Source of the DNA: Thermoanaerobacterales bacterium
Lineage (GTDB): Bacteria > Bacillota > Thermosediminibacteria > Thermosediminibacterales > Tepidanaerobacteraceae
Direction of reading: 5' to 3'
Assembly: GCA_012840135.1 (NCBI GenBank)
Contig: DUMA01000010.1
Coordinates: 36,770 to 100,769, forward strand
DNA length: 64,000 bases
The notes under the pieces were generated by a model that was not told the DNA's origin, ran no database searches, and worked only from the letters and a program-made list of their open reading frames with translations. This document shows positions 16,478-24,577 of this stretch, piece after piece. The translations under genes and the position numbers were made by a program. Position 1 is the stretch's first letter. Every line of letters starts with the position of its first letter.

Positions 16478-17827
16478 TTACATGGTCATGGTTCCATTAT
16501 CTGTCTCCACAATTTTAAGTATCTGCTCCTCCGTTCCGTTTTCAGCATTTATATAAACAAAATATCTTTCATCCTTTAGTTTTGCATCCACTTCATAACA
16601 TAATTTTTCTTTCAGGGCTGGGTCGGGAATGATGGCAAGCCTGATTCTGTCAACCTTTAGATTTTTATTCAGTCTGTCAATCACGTCCTGTTTTGAAAGT
16701 TTGACGGGAGGCAGTTTCCTTGCCCTGTGGAATGTGTAATACCCCATCCCGTCGAAACCTACTATCTGCCCGTCGTCCAGAGCCACTTCGGTCTTTATGA
16801 AGTCGGGATATAACAGCACTTCACCATCCTTTGGTACAAAAGTTATGGTGACGGTGTTGTCTTGAATCAGCGATCCTGTAGGTTCCATGTCAGTATATCC
16901 TCTTGAATTTAAAAAGGCTCTGGCCCGATCGACAGCCTTCTCTAAATCGATTTTCCGCTCTCCAATTGTCCTTGTATTCAAATACCAGATCACGTGCCCT
17001 CCTTTTTCGCTTACATCAATAAGTATCTCAGGGGCTTTCCCGCCTTTCCTGCTAAATTCAATGTTATAAGCCGGAATAATCCCTTTAGCCTTGCCGGTAA
17101 CGCTGGTACTATAACTAACCTTGCCCGGGTTATCCACAAAGTCTGCTGCTATACCTTTTGCCTGTAATTCTGTAACTGATGCTCCAGTTACGCCCATGGG
17201 CTTAATATTTTCTACATGGTCCGAGAAGGGACCATCATAAGTTATGGTGGGAGCCTCATCCTTCAATTTCTGGTCGATCGCCGAAAACTTGTCCGCCATG
17301 GCCTGAGGAAGTTTCTTCATTCTTCCTGCTGCAAAGGCTCTGTTCTCCCATTTTATCCTGCCAGCAGCCACATCGCCCTGAAGTTCCCTGAGTTTTTTAT
17401 TAAGGGCCTGGGAATATTTTTTAAAATTTTCTATCTTTTTCCATTCATCCGCTGTTACTTTTTCGCCATTAACTATTTTCTTTGCAAGGCTATAGGAAAA
17501 ATCTCCCAGCTGTGCAAAAAATTTTTGACTGTTGGTCATATCCCGTTGGCCCAACGGAAGTTGAGAAAGGCTGGTCCTTGCTCCTTCCGCCTGGTGCCAT
17601 ATAGTTGTAAAAGTCATTATCCTTTGGGCATCGGAAGAAGTTACGAGACTTTTGGAAATGAGAATGTCGAGGTTATTCACTTGTTCGATCAAATCAAAAA
17701 AACCCTTCTGATACGATGCTTCCAGAGCATTTTCAGCCGAATAAGCTCTGTTTGATACAGACCAGAATCCAAAAGTGATGCCTCCGATTATTAAAAGACC
17801 TATCAGCCACAAATATGTCCTTTTCAT
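16478..17827 (-). CDS. ypeB: Germination protein YpeB
   Basis: A protein of 449 residues with an N-terminal membrane anchor (residues 5-24), a helical N-terminal half and C-terminal PepSY-type repeats (two visible around VDRARAFLNSRGYTDMEP and DVIDRLNKNLKVDRIRL). YpeB is needed to localise and stabilise the cortex-lytic enzyme SleB in spores. The gene is 18 bases downstream of sleB, the conserved bicistron, and has the expected length. Expression is likely forespore-specific. Confidence 0.93.
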   Translation of the reverse strand: MKRTYLWLIGLLIIGGITFGFWSVSNRAYSAENALEASYQKGFFDLIEQVNNLDILISKSLVTSSDAQRIMTFTTIWHQAEGARTSLSQLPLGQRDMTNSQKFFAQLGDFSYSLAKKIVNGEKVTADEWKKIENFKKYSQALNKKLRELQGDVAAGRIKWENRAFAAGRMKKLPQAMADKFSAIDQKLKDEAPTITYDGPFSDHVENIKPMGVTGASVTELQAKGIAADFVDNPGKVSYSTSVTGKAKGIIPAYNIEFSRKGGKAPEILIDVSEKGGHVIWYLNTRTIGERKIDLEKAVDRARAFLNSRGYTDMEPTGSLIQDNTVTITFVPKDGEVLLYPDFIKTEVALDDGQIVGFDGMGYYTFHRARKLPPVKLSKQDVIDRLNKNLKVDRIRLAIIPDPALKEKLCYEVDAKLKDERYFVYINAENGTEEQILKIVETDNGTMTM

Positions 17828-17845
17828 ATCTAATCCCTCCTAAAT

Positions 17846-18340
17846 CTATCGCCCGAACACATGCCGGCCTATCTGTGTCACGATGCGGCGGGTCCAAATC
17901 CACGGACTTACCCATTTATACGGGTTCCAGAAATAAAGGCTGCCGTAGGTTGGATCCCACCCGTTCAATGCATCCCGGGCAGCATTAAAGTTGCTCCGGG
18001 TCGGATATGCGGCCCATATCTGACCGTTGTTAACGGATTCAAAGGCACCGGGCTGGAATATTACTCCAGCTACAGTCGGGGGGAATTTTGGGTGTTTGGC
18101 ACGATTCAGAATAACTGCTGCTACGCCGACCTGGCCAAGATAGGGCTCCCCTCTTGCCTCACCCGAAACCAGTCTTGCAAGAAGCATATAATCTCCGCTC
18201 CATGAAGAAACAGCATAGTTTTGAGCTCTTGCTTGCACGGCCTGTTCCATACTATTTTGACGGTAGGTAAATAAAATACCCACCGCAATCAATATAATTA
18301 AAAAAAATACTTTAAGCTTTAGGAATTTGGTTTTCAACAT
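17846..18340 (-). CDS. sleB: Spore cortex-lytic enzyme SleB-type hydrolase
   Basis: A protein of 164 residues with a signal-anchor helix (residues 8-24) and a Hydrolase_2 (SleB/CwlJ) catalytic domain. The catalytic Glu lies in LLARLVSGEARGEPYLGQVGVAAVILNR. YLGQ, FESVNNG and YGSLYFWNP are family motifs. Unlike B. subtilis SleB, it has no N-terminal peptidoglycan-binding repeat, a reduction seen in many clostridia. It hydrolyses cortex peptidoglycan at germination together with YpeB. The ATG has an AGGGTGG site. Confidence 0.92.
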   Translation of the reverse strand: MLKTKFLKLKVFFLIILIAVGILFTYRQNSMEQAVQARAQNYAVSSWSGDYMLLARLVSGEARGEPYLGQVGVAAVILNRAKHPKFPPTVAGVIFQPGAFESVNNGQIWAAYPTRSNFNAARDALNGWDPTYGSLYFWNPYKWVSPWIWTRRIVTQIGRHVFGR

Positions 18341-18369
18341 TTACACCACCCTGCATTTGATTTTGTTTT

Positions 18370-18399
18370 TAGTTTGCTACATTATTTAAATCTATATTC
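18370..18399 (-). promoter_or_regulatory. Candidate sigma-G promoter of sleB-ypeB
   Basis: On the minus strand GAATA is followed after 18 bases by CAAACTA, one base from the sigma-G -10 consensus CATACTA. The predicted start leaves the sleB ribosome site intact. Forespore control is known for sleB in Bacillus. Confidence 0.4.
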
Positions 18400-18402
18400 G
18401 AG

Positions 18403-18432
18403 CACCTTTTAAACGCTTTCATTCATATAATA
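18403..18432 (+). promoter_or_regulatory. Candidate sigma-K (mother-cell) promoter
   Basis: CACC and CATATAATA are 17 bases apart, matching the sigma-K pattern mACm-N16/17-CATANNNTA. It is followed 20-30 bases later by AGGAGGGG and the TTG of the first gene of the plus-strand operon. Confidence 0.5.
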
Positions 18433-18463
18433 TTTTAGAAACACTCTTTAAGGAGGGGATCCC

Positions 18464-18625
18464 TTGAATCAAGAAGAAAAAAAGAAAGTCCCCCCAACCA
18501 ATTCAGGTCCCAATCCTTATACCCTTTTTCTTATCTTGATTTTGCTAATAAATTCTACGGGCCATACATGCATTTTTGCAAAAAAAGATTTAAATAAACG
18601 CAAGGAACGGGAGGGAAGAAGGTGA
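18464..18625 (+). CDS. Small membrane protein, miniature family member 2
   Basis: A 53-residue TTG-initiated ORF missing from the track, with an AGGAGGGG site. The polar N-terminus (NQEEKKKVPPTNSG) leads into YTLFLILILLINSTG, clearly related to the other tiny proteins, then a basic tail. The stop overlaps the next gene's GTG by GTGA, so they are translationally coupled. The product would be a small, single-pass membrane protein, perhaps in the spore envelope. Confidence 0.6.
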   Translation: MNQEEKKKVPPTNSGPNPYTLFLILILLINSTGHTCIFAKKDLNKRKEREGRR

Positions 18626-18927
18626 AGATACTAACTCTTGGGGAAAGCGACATGCAGCTATTAAAGGCAATCAAGCCTTTTATGAGCTCCAAAGGCCAGG
18701 AGATCATAGACACATTTACTATAGTCATGAACATTTTCAAGCCGCAAGATCCCCAGCAAAAAATAAATTATGATGCTCTTACCGAGTTTTTAACAATAAT
18801 GAATGAATCTTACGAAAGTAAAAAGGCAACAAAAAAGGTGGCAAAAAACGGCTCTGAAGAGCAGACCGATTTAGCAAAAACTCATGATGTAGAGAACCTT
18901 TTAAATGTACTGTCAGATAAAAAATAA
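18622..18927 (+). CDS. Hypothetical protein of a sporulation-type operon
   Basis: A soluble 101-residue protein of unknown family. Residues 10-55 are helical and amphipathic (LLKAIKPFMSSKGQEIIDTF); the C-terminus is polar and charged. Its GTG start overlaps the stop of the small membrane gene before it. It resembles the last gene of this operon in plan (helical, about 100-120 residues, polar tail), but I cannot show homology. The operon's mother-cell-like promoter suggests a sporulation role. Confidence 0.6.
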   Translation: MKILTLGESDMQLLKAIKPFMSSKGQEIIDTFTIVMNIFKPQDPQQKINYDALTEFLTIMNESYESKKATKKVAKNGSEEQTDLAKTHDVENLLNVLSDKK

Positions 18928-18953
18928 ACCGAATTTTTTTAGGAGGTGCTGAC

Positions 18954-19076
18954 ATGGACAACAGGGCAGTATTTGCGCTTTTTCTAGTTCTTATTCTGCT
19001 ATTTTTTTCCGACGGTGCGGTTGCTAAAAAAGCACAACCCAATCAAAAAACCGAAACAAAGTCGGCCACTAAATGA
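18954..19076 (+). CDS. Miniature hydrophobic protein, family member 3
   Basis: A 40-residue ORF (absent from the track) with a perfect AGGAGGTG site. The product has RAVFALFLVLILLFFSDG, the family core, followed by a Lys/Gln/Thr-rich tail. It sits inside the plus-strand operon between the 101-residue gene and the YbaB-like gene. About 90 bases of gap with a short repeat (GGGCTTTAAGCCC) follow it. Confidence 0.65.
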   Translation: MDNRAVFALFLVLILLFFSDGAVAKKAQPNQKTETKSATK

Positions 19077-19167
19077 CATTAGGGCTTTAAGCCCTAATTT
19101 TTTGTTCATCATTTGAAATCCTATAACATATACTTTACTGGATGAATTTATGGAGGTGTCTTTAAAA

Positions 19168-19461
19168 ATGCTGGGTGACATGGAGAAAATGGTAAAGATG
19201 TTTCAAGATGAGATAAAGTATTTGAAAGAGCAGTTGAAAAATACGCATTTTACAGGAGAATCTGCAGACGGTAAGGTAATTGTTACTTTCAACGGCCTCG
19301 AAGAATTGGAAGATGTAAATTTTTCCATTGAAGAAATTGGCCCTGAGATGAAAAAAAATTTGGAACAGGGGACGGTTCAAGCAGTTAACAGGGCCCTTAT
19401 AAAGACAAAGGAGCATTTGAAGCAGAAGTTTGCCGATACCGGAATATTTGGAGGGATATAA
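19168..19461 (+). CDS. YbaB/EbfC-like protein
   Basis: A 97-residue protein that fits the YbaB/EbfC DNA-binding family: an N-terminal helix with Met/Lys-rich heptads, the beta segment GKVIVTFNGLEELEDVNFSI, and a C-terminal helix (TVQAVNRALIKTKEHLKQKF). YbaB proteins are nucleoid-associated dimers usually encoded beside dnaX-recR. This copy is elsewhere, in a probable sporulation operon, and is a divergent paralogue. ATG 19168 has a GGAGGTG site; the track's ATG 19150 overlaps that site. The stop is adjacent to the next TTG. Confidence 0.6.
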   Translation: MLGDMEKMVKMFQDEIKYLKEQLKNTHFTGESADGKVIVTFNGLEELEDVNFSIEEIGPEMKKNLEQGTVQAVNRALIKTKEHLKQKFADTGIFGGI

Positions 19462-19827
19462 TTGGCTGAAAATGAAAACAATCCGAGAACAGATTTGATG
19501 AATACGATTATGGATGTCATTCATGGTAAACGAGGTCAAAATATCAATGAGCTGGTGAGCTTGCTGGCTTTAAGTAATCTTTTAGGTATAATCACCTTTC
19601 TGAATTCCCAGGATTCTAAGCCGGATGTAGGATCTTTTAACAAATCCACTAATTCGGATTTAAAAGAAATGGCTATGAATCTTTTAGGTTCAATGGGAGG
19701 CGGTTCGTCTGATAAAAAAATAAATCCCGCCCTGCTGCTAAATCTTTTAAAGACTATGTCTTCCAGTGAAAATCCATCTCCGGAAACAAAGGGCGGTGAA
19801 AAAGGTGATGATAAGACAAAAACCTGA
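19462..19827 (+). CDS. Hypothetical protein, last gene of the plus-strand operon
   Basis: A 121-residue protein of no family known to me. It has a polar N-terminus, a helical region (ELVSLLALSNLLGIITFLN), a Gly/Ser patch (LLGSMGGGSSDKK), another short helix, and a hydrophilic Lys/Glu/Thr tail. The TTG start directly follows the YbaB-like stop. A strong terminator follows. Confidence 0.6.
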   Translation: MAENENNPRTDLMNTIMDVIHGKRGQNINELVSLLALSNLLGIITFLNSQDSKPDVGSFNKSTNSDLKEMAMNLLGSMGGGSSDKKINPALLLNLLKTMSSSENPSPETKGGEKGDDKTKT

Positions 19828-19835
19828 AAATTAAA

Positions 19836-19863
19836 GCCGTGCCCGAAGCACGGCTATTTTTTT
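19836..19863 (+). terminator. Terminator of the plus-strand small-gene operon
   Basis: GCCGTGC and GCACGGC form a 7-bp stem with a 5-base loop, followed by TATTTTTTT. Confidence 0.9.
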
Positions 19864-19866
19864 ATA

Positions 19867-19947
19867 TTAATCATCAGAGAAGAACAGGAGTATCAGTATC
19901 AAAAATAATGCAAAAGCCATTCTGTTGTCAAATCCAAAACCTCCCAT
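19867..19947 (-). CDS. Miniature hydrophobic protein, family member 4
   Basis: A 26-residue ORF absent from the track, with the site GGGGGAGG. The product begins MGGFGFDN and continues RMAFALFLILILLFFSDD, sharing most residues with the gene 45 bases upstream. A Gly/Phe-rich head with one hydrophobic helix is the plan of YjcZ-like spore proteins. Both genes are likely transcribed from the sigma-K-like promoter at 20105. Confidence 0.7.
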   Translation of the reverse strand: MGGFGFDNRMAFALFLILILLFFSDD

Positions 19948-19991
19948 TTTCCTCCCCCTTTCTTTACGGATATTTAACTTGATTCAGCTTT

Positions 19992-20072
19992 TTATTCATC
20001 CCCGAAGAACAGAAGAATCAATATAAGAAACAGAGCAAATGCCATCCTTCCTCCAAAGAAACCATCTGCCAT
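19992..20072 (-). CDS. Miniature hydrophobic protein, family member 5
   Basis: A 26-residue ORF absent from the track, with an AAGGAGGG site. The product begins MADGFFGG and continues RMAFALFLILILLFFGDE, a near duplicate of member 4. The conserved R-x-x-FALFLILILLFF-(S/G)-D core with two independent strong ribosome sites argues that both are translated. Confidence 0.7.
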   Translation of the reverse strand: MADGFFGGRMAFALFLILILLFFGDE

Positions 20073-20104
20073 AAAGAAACCCTCCTTCGTTTTCAGCCTA
20101 ATAC

Positions 20105-20132
20105 AGTATATGCATCATGTGATTTCCTGGTT
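20105..20132 (-). promoter_or_regulatory. Candidate sigma-K promoter for the paired miniature genes
   Basis: On the minus strand AACC and CATATACT are 16 bases apart, matching the mother-cell sigma-K pattern. The start would be about 25 bases before ATG 20072. The rest of 20073-20296 holds only the rng terminator. Confidence 0.4.
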
Positions 20133-20250
20133 ACATACGAACCTCTCCAGAATTAATCCTACATATTTCGCATCCTCTATGACACATAGGTTTTTGTCTA
20201 ACTTATAATATGACGGGAATATGAGTTCGGTTACATAAAAAATGCAGGAC

Positions 20251-20278
20251 AAAAAAAGCCGAGGCATAACCTCGACTT
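20251..20278 (-). terminator. Terminator after rng
   Basis: On the minus strand AGTCGAGG and CCTCGGCT pair with one G-T wobble, followed by seven Ts, directly after the rng stop. Confidence 0.85.
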
Positions 20279-20296
20279 TAAAACAGTTGGCTCACA

Positions 20297-21994
20297 TCAA
20301 ATAAGTCTTGCTCTGGCGTATGTTCTAAAGGTTTTATATACTTCCACCCGGACCTTTTCACCCAGAAGGTCCGCACCTTCTTCCACATCTATCACGTACC
20401 CGTCGACCCTGGCAATGCCGTCATTGGGATTTGAAACATGCACTTCATCTATGACTACATCCAGTATCTGACCTTCCCGCACAGGCATGGCAAGGTTTTC
20501 AAGTTTCGTCTTGCTTCCTACCGCTTTAATCCTAATTTCTTCAGGATGAAGGCTATCATTGCCCTTAATAAAAATGAATTTTTCATAGCGGCTTTCCATT
20601 TGGGATAAACGGTTCCCGCCGCTTCCAATCACTACCGAAGCCACCGAAGGATGTACTTCCAACAAAACAGCTTCTCCCTTCCGCTCCCGGAATATCCTGT
20701 CAAGTTCCCTTTCCACCTTCTTTGCAACGGTTTCTTCTGATAATATTCTGCCTCTGCCTTCACAGTAAGGGCATGTTTTCTCGAGCACCTCATCCAGACT
20801 CTGGCGCACTTTTTTCCTGGTTATCTCCACAAGGCCCAACTGAGTAAGGCCTAATATATGTGCCCTGGTCCGGTCTTTTTTCAATTCCTCGGCCAGAGCT
20901 GAAAGCACCATTTTCTGGTGTTCCTGGGAAGTCATATCAATAAAGTCGATTATTATAATGCCGCCTATATCTCTGAGCCTCAGCTGTCTTGCTATCTCCC
21001 TGGCAGCTTCAAGATTTGTCTTTAATACCGTGTCTTCCAGGTCCACACTCCCCACAAACTTGCCAGTGTTAACATCTATAGCAGTCAAAGCCTCCGTCCT
21101 GTCTATCACTATATATCCGCCGCACTGCAGCCATACTTTGCGCTGGAGAGCTCTATCGATTTCCGGTTCGATATTAAAGTATTCAAAAATCTCCTCCTGG
21201 CCTCTGTAAAAGGTTACCCTGTCCTTCAAAGCCGGTGAAAGCGCCGTTATCAATTCCTGAACTTTTTCGTACTCATACGAACTATTTATGTAGAATCTAC
21301 TGACTTCGGAAGTAAAAAGATCTCTGACGATTCTTGCTATCAGGTTCATATCTTTGTAAATCAATTTAGGAGCGGTACATTTCTTTTGTCTCTGGATAAT
21401 ATCATCCCACTGTCTCTTTAAAAACTCCATATCGGCCTTTAATTCTTCTTTTCCGACGCCTTCGGCCACCGTTCTTACAATGACCCCCATATGAACAGGT
21501 CTGATAGTTTCTGCTAGACTTTTCAGCCGATTTCTTTCATCTTCCCTTTCTATGCGTCTTGATATGCCGACATAATCCACTGTAGGCATCAGAACAAGAT
21601 AACGCCCAGGAATAGTGATATTTGTCGAAACTCTTGCGCCTTTTGTTCCGATCGGTTCTTTCACCACCTGTACCAGGACATCCTGGCCAACCTTTAACAT
21701 ATCTCTTATGGATATTTTTGATAATCCCTCAATAAGTTCCTCATCTTCAGGTCCGGATGTTTCCAGATTTAAATTAATGTCGCCCGCGTAAAGAAAGGCA
21801 TTTTTCCCCAGACCTATATCTACAAAAGCGGCCTGCATGCCCGGCAGGACATTGGCTACCTTACCCTTGTAAATATTTCCGACTACCCTTTCATTATTTA
21901 TTTTTTCCACATATATTTCCACAAGCTCCCTGTCTTCCATAACAGCCACACGTATCTGATCCCTGTTTACATCTACCACGATCTCCTTTGACAT
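20297..21994 (-). CDS. rng: Ribonuclease E/G family protein
   Basis: A protein of 565 residues with an N-terminal S1 domain (residues 35-125, interrupted by an insertion), the RNase E/G catalytic domain with metal ligands in EALTAIDVNTGKFVG and GGIIIIDFIDM, and the zinc-link cysteines CPYCEGRG. It cuts single-stranded A/U-rich RNA in rRNA and mRNA processing. A short C-terminal OB-like TRAM segment follows. It has no RNase E-type scaffold, so it is G-like. It sits downstream of the radical-SAM genes, as in many Clostridia. Confidence 0.93.
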   Translation of the reverse strand: MSKEIVVDVNRDQIRVAVMEDRELVEIYVEKINNERVVGNIYKGKVANVLPGMQAAFVDIGLGKNAFLYAGDINLNLETSGPEDEELIEGLSKISIRDMLKVGQDVLVQVVKEPIGTKGARVSTNITIPGRYLVLMPTVDYVGISRRIEREDERNRLKSLAETIRPVHMGVIVRTVAEGVGKEELKADMEFLKRQWDDIIQRQKKCTAPKLIYKDMNLIARIVRDLFTSEVSRFYINSSYEYEKVQELITALSPALKDRVTFYRGQEEIFEYFNIEPEIDRALQRKVWLQCGGYIVIDRTEALTAIDVNTGKFVGSVDLEDTVLKTNLEAAREIARQLRLRDIGGIIIIDFIDMTSQEHQKMVLSALAEELKKDRTRAHILGLTQLGLVEITRKKVRQSLDEVLEKTCPYCEGRGRILSEETVAKKVERELDRIFRERKGEAVLLEVHPSVASVVIGSGGNRLSQMESRYEKFIFIKGNDSLHPEEIRIKAVGSKTKLENLAMPVREGQILDVVIDEVHVSNPNDGIARVDGYVIDVEEGADLLGEKVRVEVYKTFRTYARARLI

Positions 21995-22028
21995 GAATTT
22001 TTCAGCTCCTCAAAATAGCAAAAATTTA

Positions 22029-22697
22029 TCATAATGGCGGTATAATAAGACCATCCTGCTTTAAATAGAGGTCTTCTCTATGGATGTACTTTACCGTTAT
22101 TTCTTTGGGAAGGTACCTCTCCAGTTGTTTCAGTACCATATCCGGAGAAACGCTGCCACCCTGACCCACAGCAAGTTCCATCCCGAGAAAAACATTACCT
22201 CCCTCTCCACTTTTTACATCAATACAATGGATAAAAGGAGCTACATCCACCCTTTTGACTTTATCCTTCAAAACTTTTTCTATAATTACCTGCTTTTGGT
22301 TTAAAAGCTCCTTTGCCGCCCGTGCTACGTCTTCCTGTAAAAATCCTGCTATTGTCACGCTATATGATGCGGCGTTTATTTTGGAAAGAGGGTATTTCCC
22401 GTCGAAGATGCCGATTTTCAGTATCCTCAATCCTTCGGGTAAACTGGAGTTTAAACGGCACATTGCCTCGCTGGCGGGAACATTTTCATAAAAATCTGCA
22501 TCCATGTATTCGCCGCTACTGGTAATTCCGACGGACAGCGCCGGAGCAAAAGTTAATCTGGGATGTGGAGTAAAACCTTCCGAAAATGCAAGGGGGAGCT
22601 TTGCCCTTCGGAAAGCCCTTTCAAAGGCTTTCACCATGTCAAGATGTGAGATATACTTTACCGGATCGGCTTTTTCATATCTCATTCTGAGTTTCAC
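22029..22697 (-). CDS. TIGR03936 (DUF2344) radical-SAM-linked protein
   Basis: About 222 residues of the DUF2344 family, always found beside or fused to a TIGR03960 radical SAM protein. The N-terminal KADPVKYISHLDMVKAFERAFRRAKLPLAFSEGFTPHPRLTFAPAL is highly diagnostic. The function is unknown; linkage to rng and rplU suggests RNA or ribosome modification. GTG 22697 with an AAAGGTGG site gives a better start than the track's GTG 22709. It overlaps the radical SAM gene by about 20 bases. Confidence 0.85.
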   Translation of the reverse strand: MKLRMRYEKADPVKYISHLDMVKAFERAFRRAKLPLAFSEGFTPHPRLTFAPALSVGITSSGEYMDADFYENVPASEAMCRLNSSLPEGLRILKIGIFDGKYPLSKINAASYSVTIAGFLQEDVARAAKELLNQKQVIIEKVLKDKVKRVDVAPFIHCIDVKSGEGGNVFLGMELAVGQGGSVSPDMVLKQLERYLPKEITVKYIHREDLYLKQDGLIIPPL

Positions 22698-24537
22698 AGA
22701 GCACACCACCTTTCAGTCGCATTATACCGCAAGCATGGCACCTGTTAAACCTGCAGTCGGGAGTTGTTTCGGCCTTTCTAGATTTTTCCCGTTCCCTTAG
22801 AAGATATCTCCTGTCAATGCCGCAATCTATTATTTCCCACGGGAATACCTCTTCCACCTTTCTTTCTCTGTTTGCATAAAACTCCGGTGAAATTCCGGCT
22901 TCATCAAAGGCCTGCATCCATTTTTCAAAAGAAAAAAGGTCATTCCAGCCATCAAACTTGCATCCTTTTTCATGGGCTATTTTCAGGACTTTGCCCAATT
23001 TCCTATCGCCCCTTGAAAAAACAGCTTCCAAAAAACTCAGCCTTCCATCATGCCAGCTGTAGGAAATGTTTTTTGATTTTAACATTGTCTTTAATAATTT
23101 TTGGCGCCTTTCAATTTCTGAAAGTGATATCTGGGATTCCCATTGAAAAGGCGTGAAGGCCTTGGGAACAAAGGTGGATGTGCTCACTGTTACCCTCAGA
23201 CCGGAGGTGTTACCTTTAACCTCCCTGTAGACATCTACCACGCGCCGGGCAAGGTTCGCTATCCCTTCGATATCGGCATCGGTTTCGGTGGGAAGGCCGA
23301 TCATAAAATAGAGTTTCACAGCCTTCCATCCGCAGGAAAAAGCATCTCTGACTGAAGACATCAGGTCTTCTTCCGTAACCCCTTTGTTTATTACATCCCT
23401 CAATCTTTGTGTCCCGGCTTCTGGTGCAAATGTAAGTCCGCTCTTTTTAATTTCCTGAATTTTTTGGGCAAGCTGGATGGAAAACGCATCGATTCTGAGG
23501 GATGGCAGGGATAGCCCTACCTGGCATCTTCTAAATTCATCGGTAAGGATTTCAGCAAGCTTTTTTAATTCCGAATAATCGCTGGTGCTCAGAGATGCCA
23601 GGGATATCTCCCCATACCCGGTGCAGTCAATGATATCCTTTGCAAGCTTTGTAAGATGTTCTACAGATTTTTCCCTCACCGGCCGGTAAATCATCCCCGC
23701 CTGGCAAAAACGGCAACCATGAGTGCAGCCTCTGAAAATCTCCAACACAGCCCTGTCATGGACAATGTCTATATAGGGTACAACAAATCTGGTGGGATAA
23801 AAAACCTCATCCAGATTTTTAATGATACGCTTTTGAATTCTGTGAGGGATTCCAGTTTTTTTAGGTAAAAATTTATCTATAGTCCCGTCATCATTATATG
23901 ATATATTATATAATGATGGCACATAAACTCCCGAAATACATGCAACCTGTTCTAAAAATTTCCTTCTTTTTTCACTCCTTTCTTTGAAATTCTTATATAG
24001 ATCGATTATTTCAAGAATAGCCTCTTCGGCTTCCCCTATAACAAAAAAATCTATTATATCAGCCAGCGGCTCGGGATTATATGCGCAGGGACCGCCTGCT
24101 ATAACAATAGGATGCTCATCCGACCTGTCTTTTGAGAAGATCGGAATGCCCGATAGCTCCAGCATATTCACTATGTTGGTGTAACTCATTTCGTACTGGA
24201 GTGTAAATCCTAAAAAGTCAAATTCTTTAACGGGAGTCCTGCTTTCAAGACTGAAAAGCGGTACTTGTTTTTTTCTCATGAGATCTTCGAAATCTACCCA
24301 GGGAGCAAAGACTCTTTCCGCATACACATCTTCCTGTTCATTTAGCAAATGATAAAGTATCTTGATTCCCAGGTGGGACATTCCAACCTCATAAATATCC
24401 GGAAATGCAAGGGCCACGTGTACCTTAGTCTTTTCAACAGGTTTATGGATGCTATTATATTCGTTGCCTATATATCTGGCAGGTTTTGACACCCTTGGCA
24501 GTATATCGTCCAGCAACAGGTTTATATCCAATGTCAT
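22675..24537 (-). CDS. TIGR03960 B12-binding/radical SAM protein
   Basis: A protein of 620 residues. Residues 1-200 form a B12-binding-like Rossmann region (HVALAFPDIYEVGMSHLG), followed by the radical SAM core with the 4Fe-4S motif CTHGCRFC and GEAEEAI. It ends with a Cys-rich CRFNRCHACG segment, perhaps a second metal site. The family's reaction is unknown; it works with the following DUF2344 protein. The gene carries AGGAGG just before ATG 24537, so TTG 24531 could be the true start. Confidence 0.88.
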   Translation of the reverse strand: MTLDINLLLDDILPRVSKPARYIGNEYNSIHKPVEKTKVHVALAFPDIYEVGMSHLGIKILYHLLNEQEDVYAERVFAPWVDFEDLMRKKQVPLFSLESRTPVKEFDFLGFTLQYEMSYTNIVNMLELSGIPIFSKDRSDEHPIVIAGGPCAYNPEPLADIIDFFVIGEAEEAILEIIDLYKNFKERSEKRRKFLEQVACISGVYVPSLYNISYNDDGTIDKFLPKKTGIPHRIQKRIIKNLDEVFYPTRFVVPYIDIVHDRAVLEIFRGCTHGCRFCQAGMIYRPVREKSVEHLTKLAKDIIDCTGYGEISLASLSTSDYSELKKLAEILTDEFRRCQVGLSLPSLRIDAFSIQLAQKIQEIKKSGLTFAPEAGTQRLRDVINKGVTEEDLMSSVRDAFSCGWKAVKLYFMIGLPTETDADIEGIANLARRVVDVYREVKGNTSGLRVTVSTSTFVPKAFTPFQWESQISLSEIERRQKLLKTMLKSKNISYSWHDGRLSFLEAVFSRGDRKLGKVLKIAHEKGCKFDGWNDLFSFEKWMQAFDEAGISPEFYANRERKVEEVFPWEIIDCGIDRRYLLREREKSRKAETTPDCRFNRCHACGIMRLKGGVLCETQNEI

Positions 24538-24577
24538 GCCTCCTAAAAAAATCTATATGTATTATTCCCTTTTTCTA

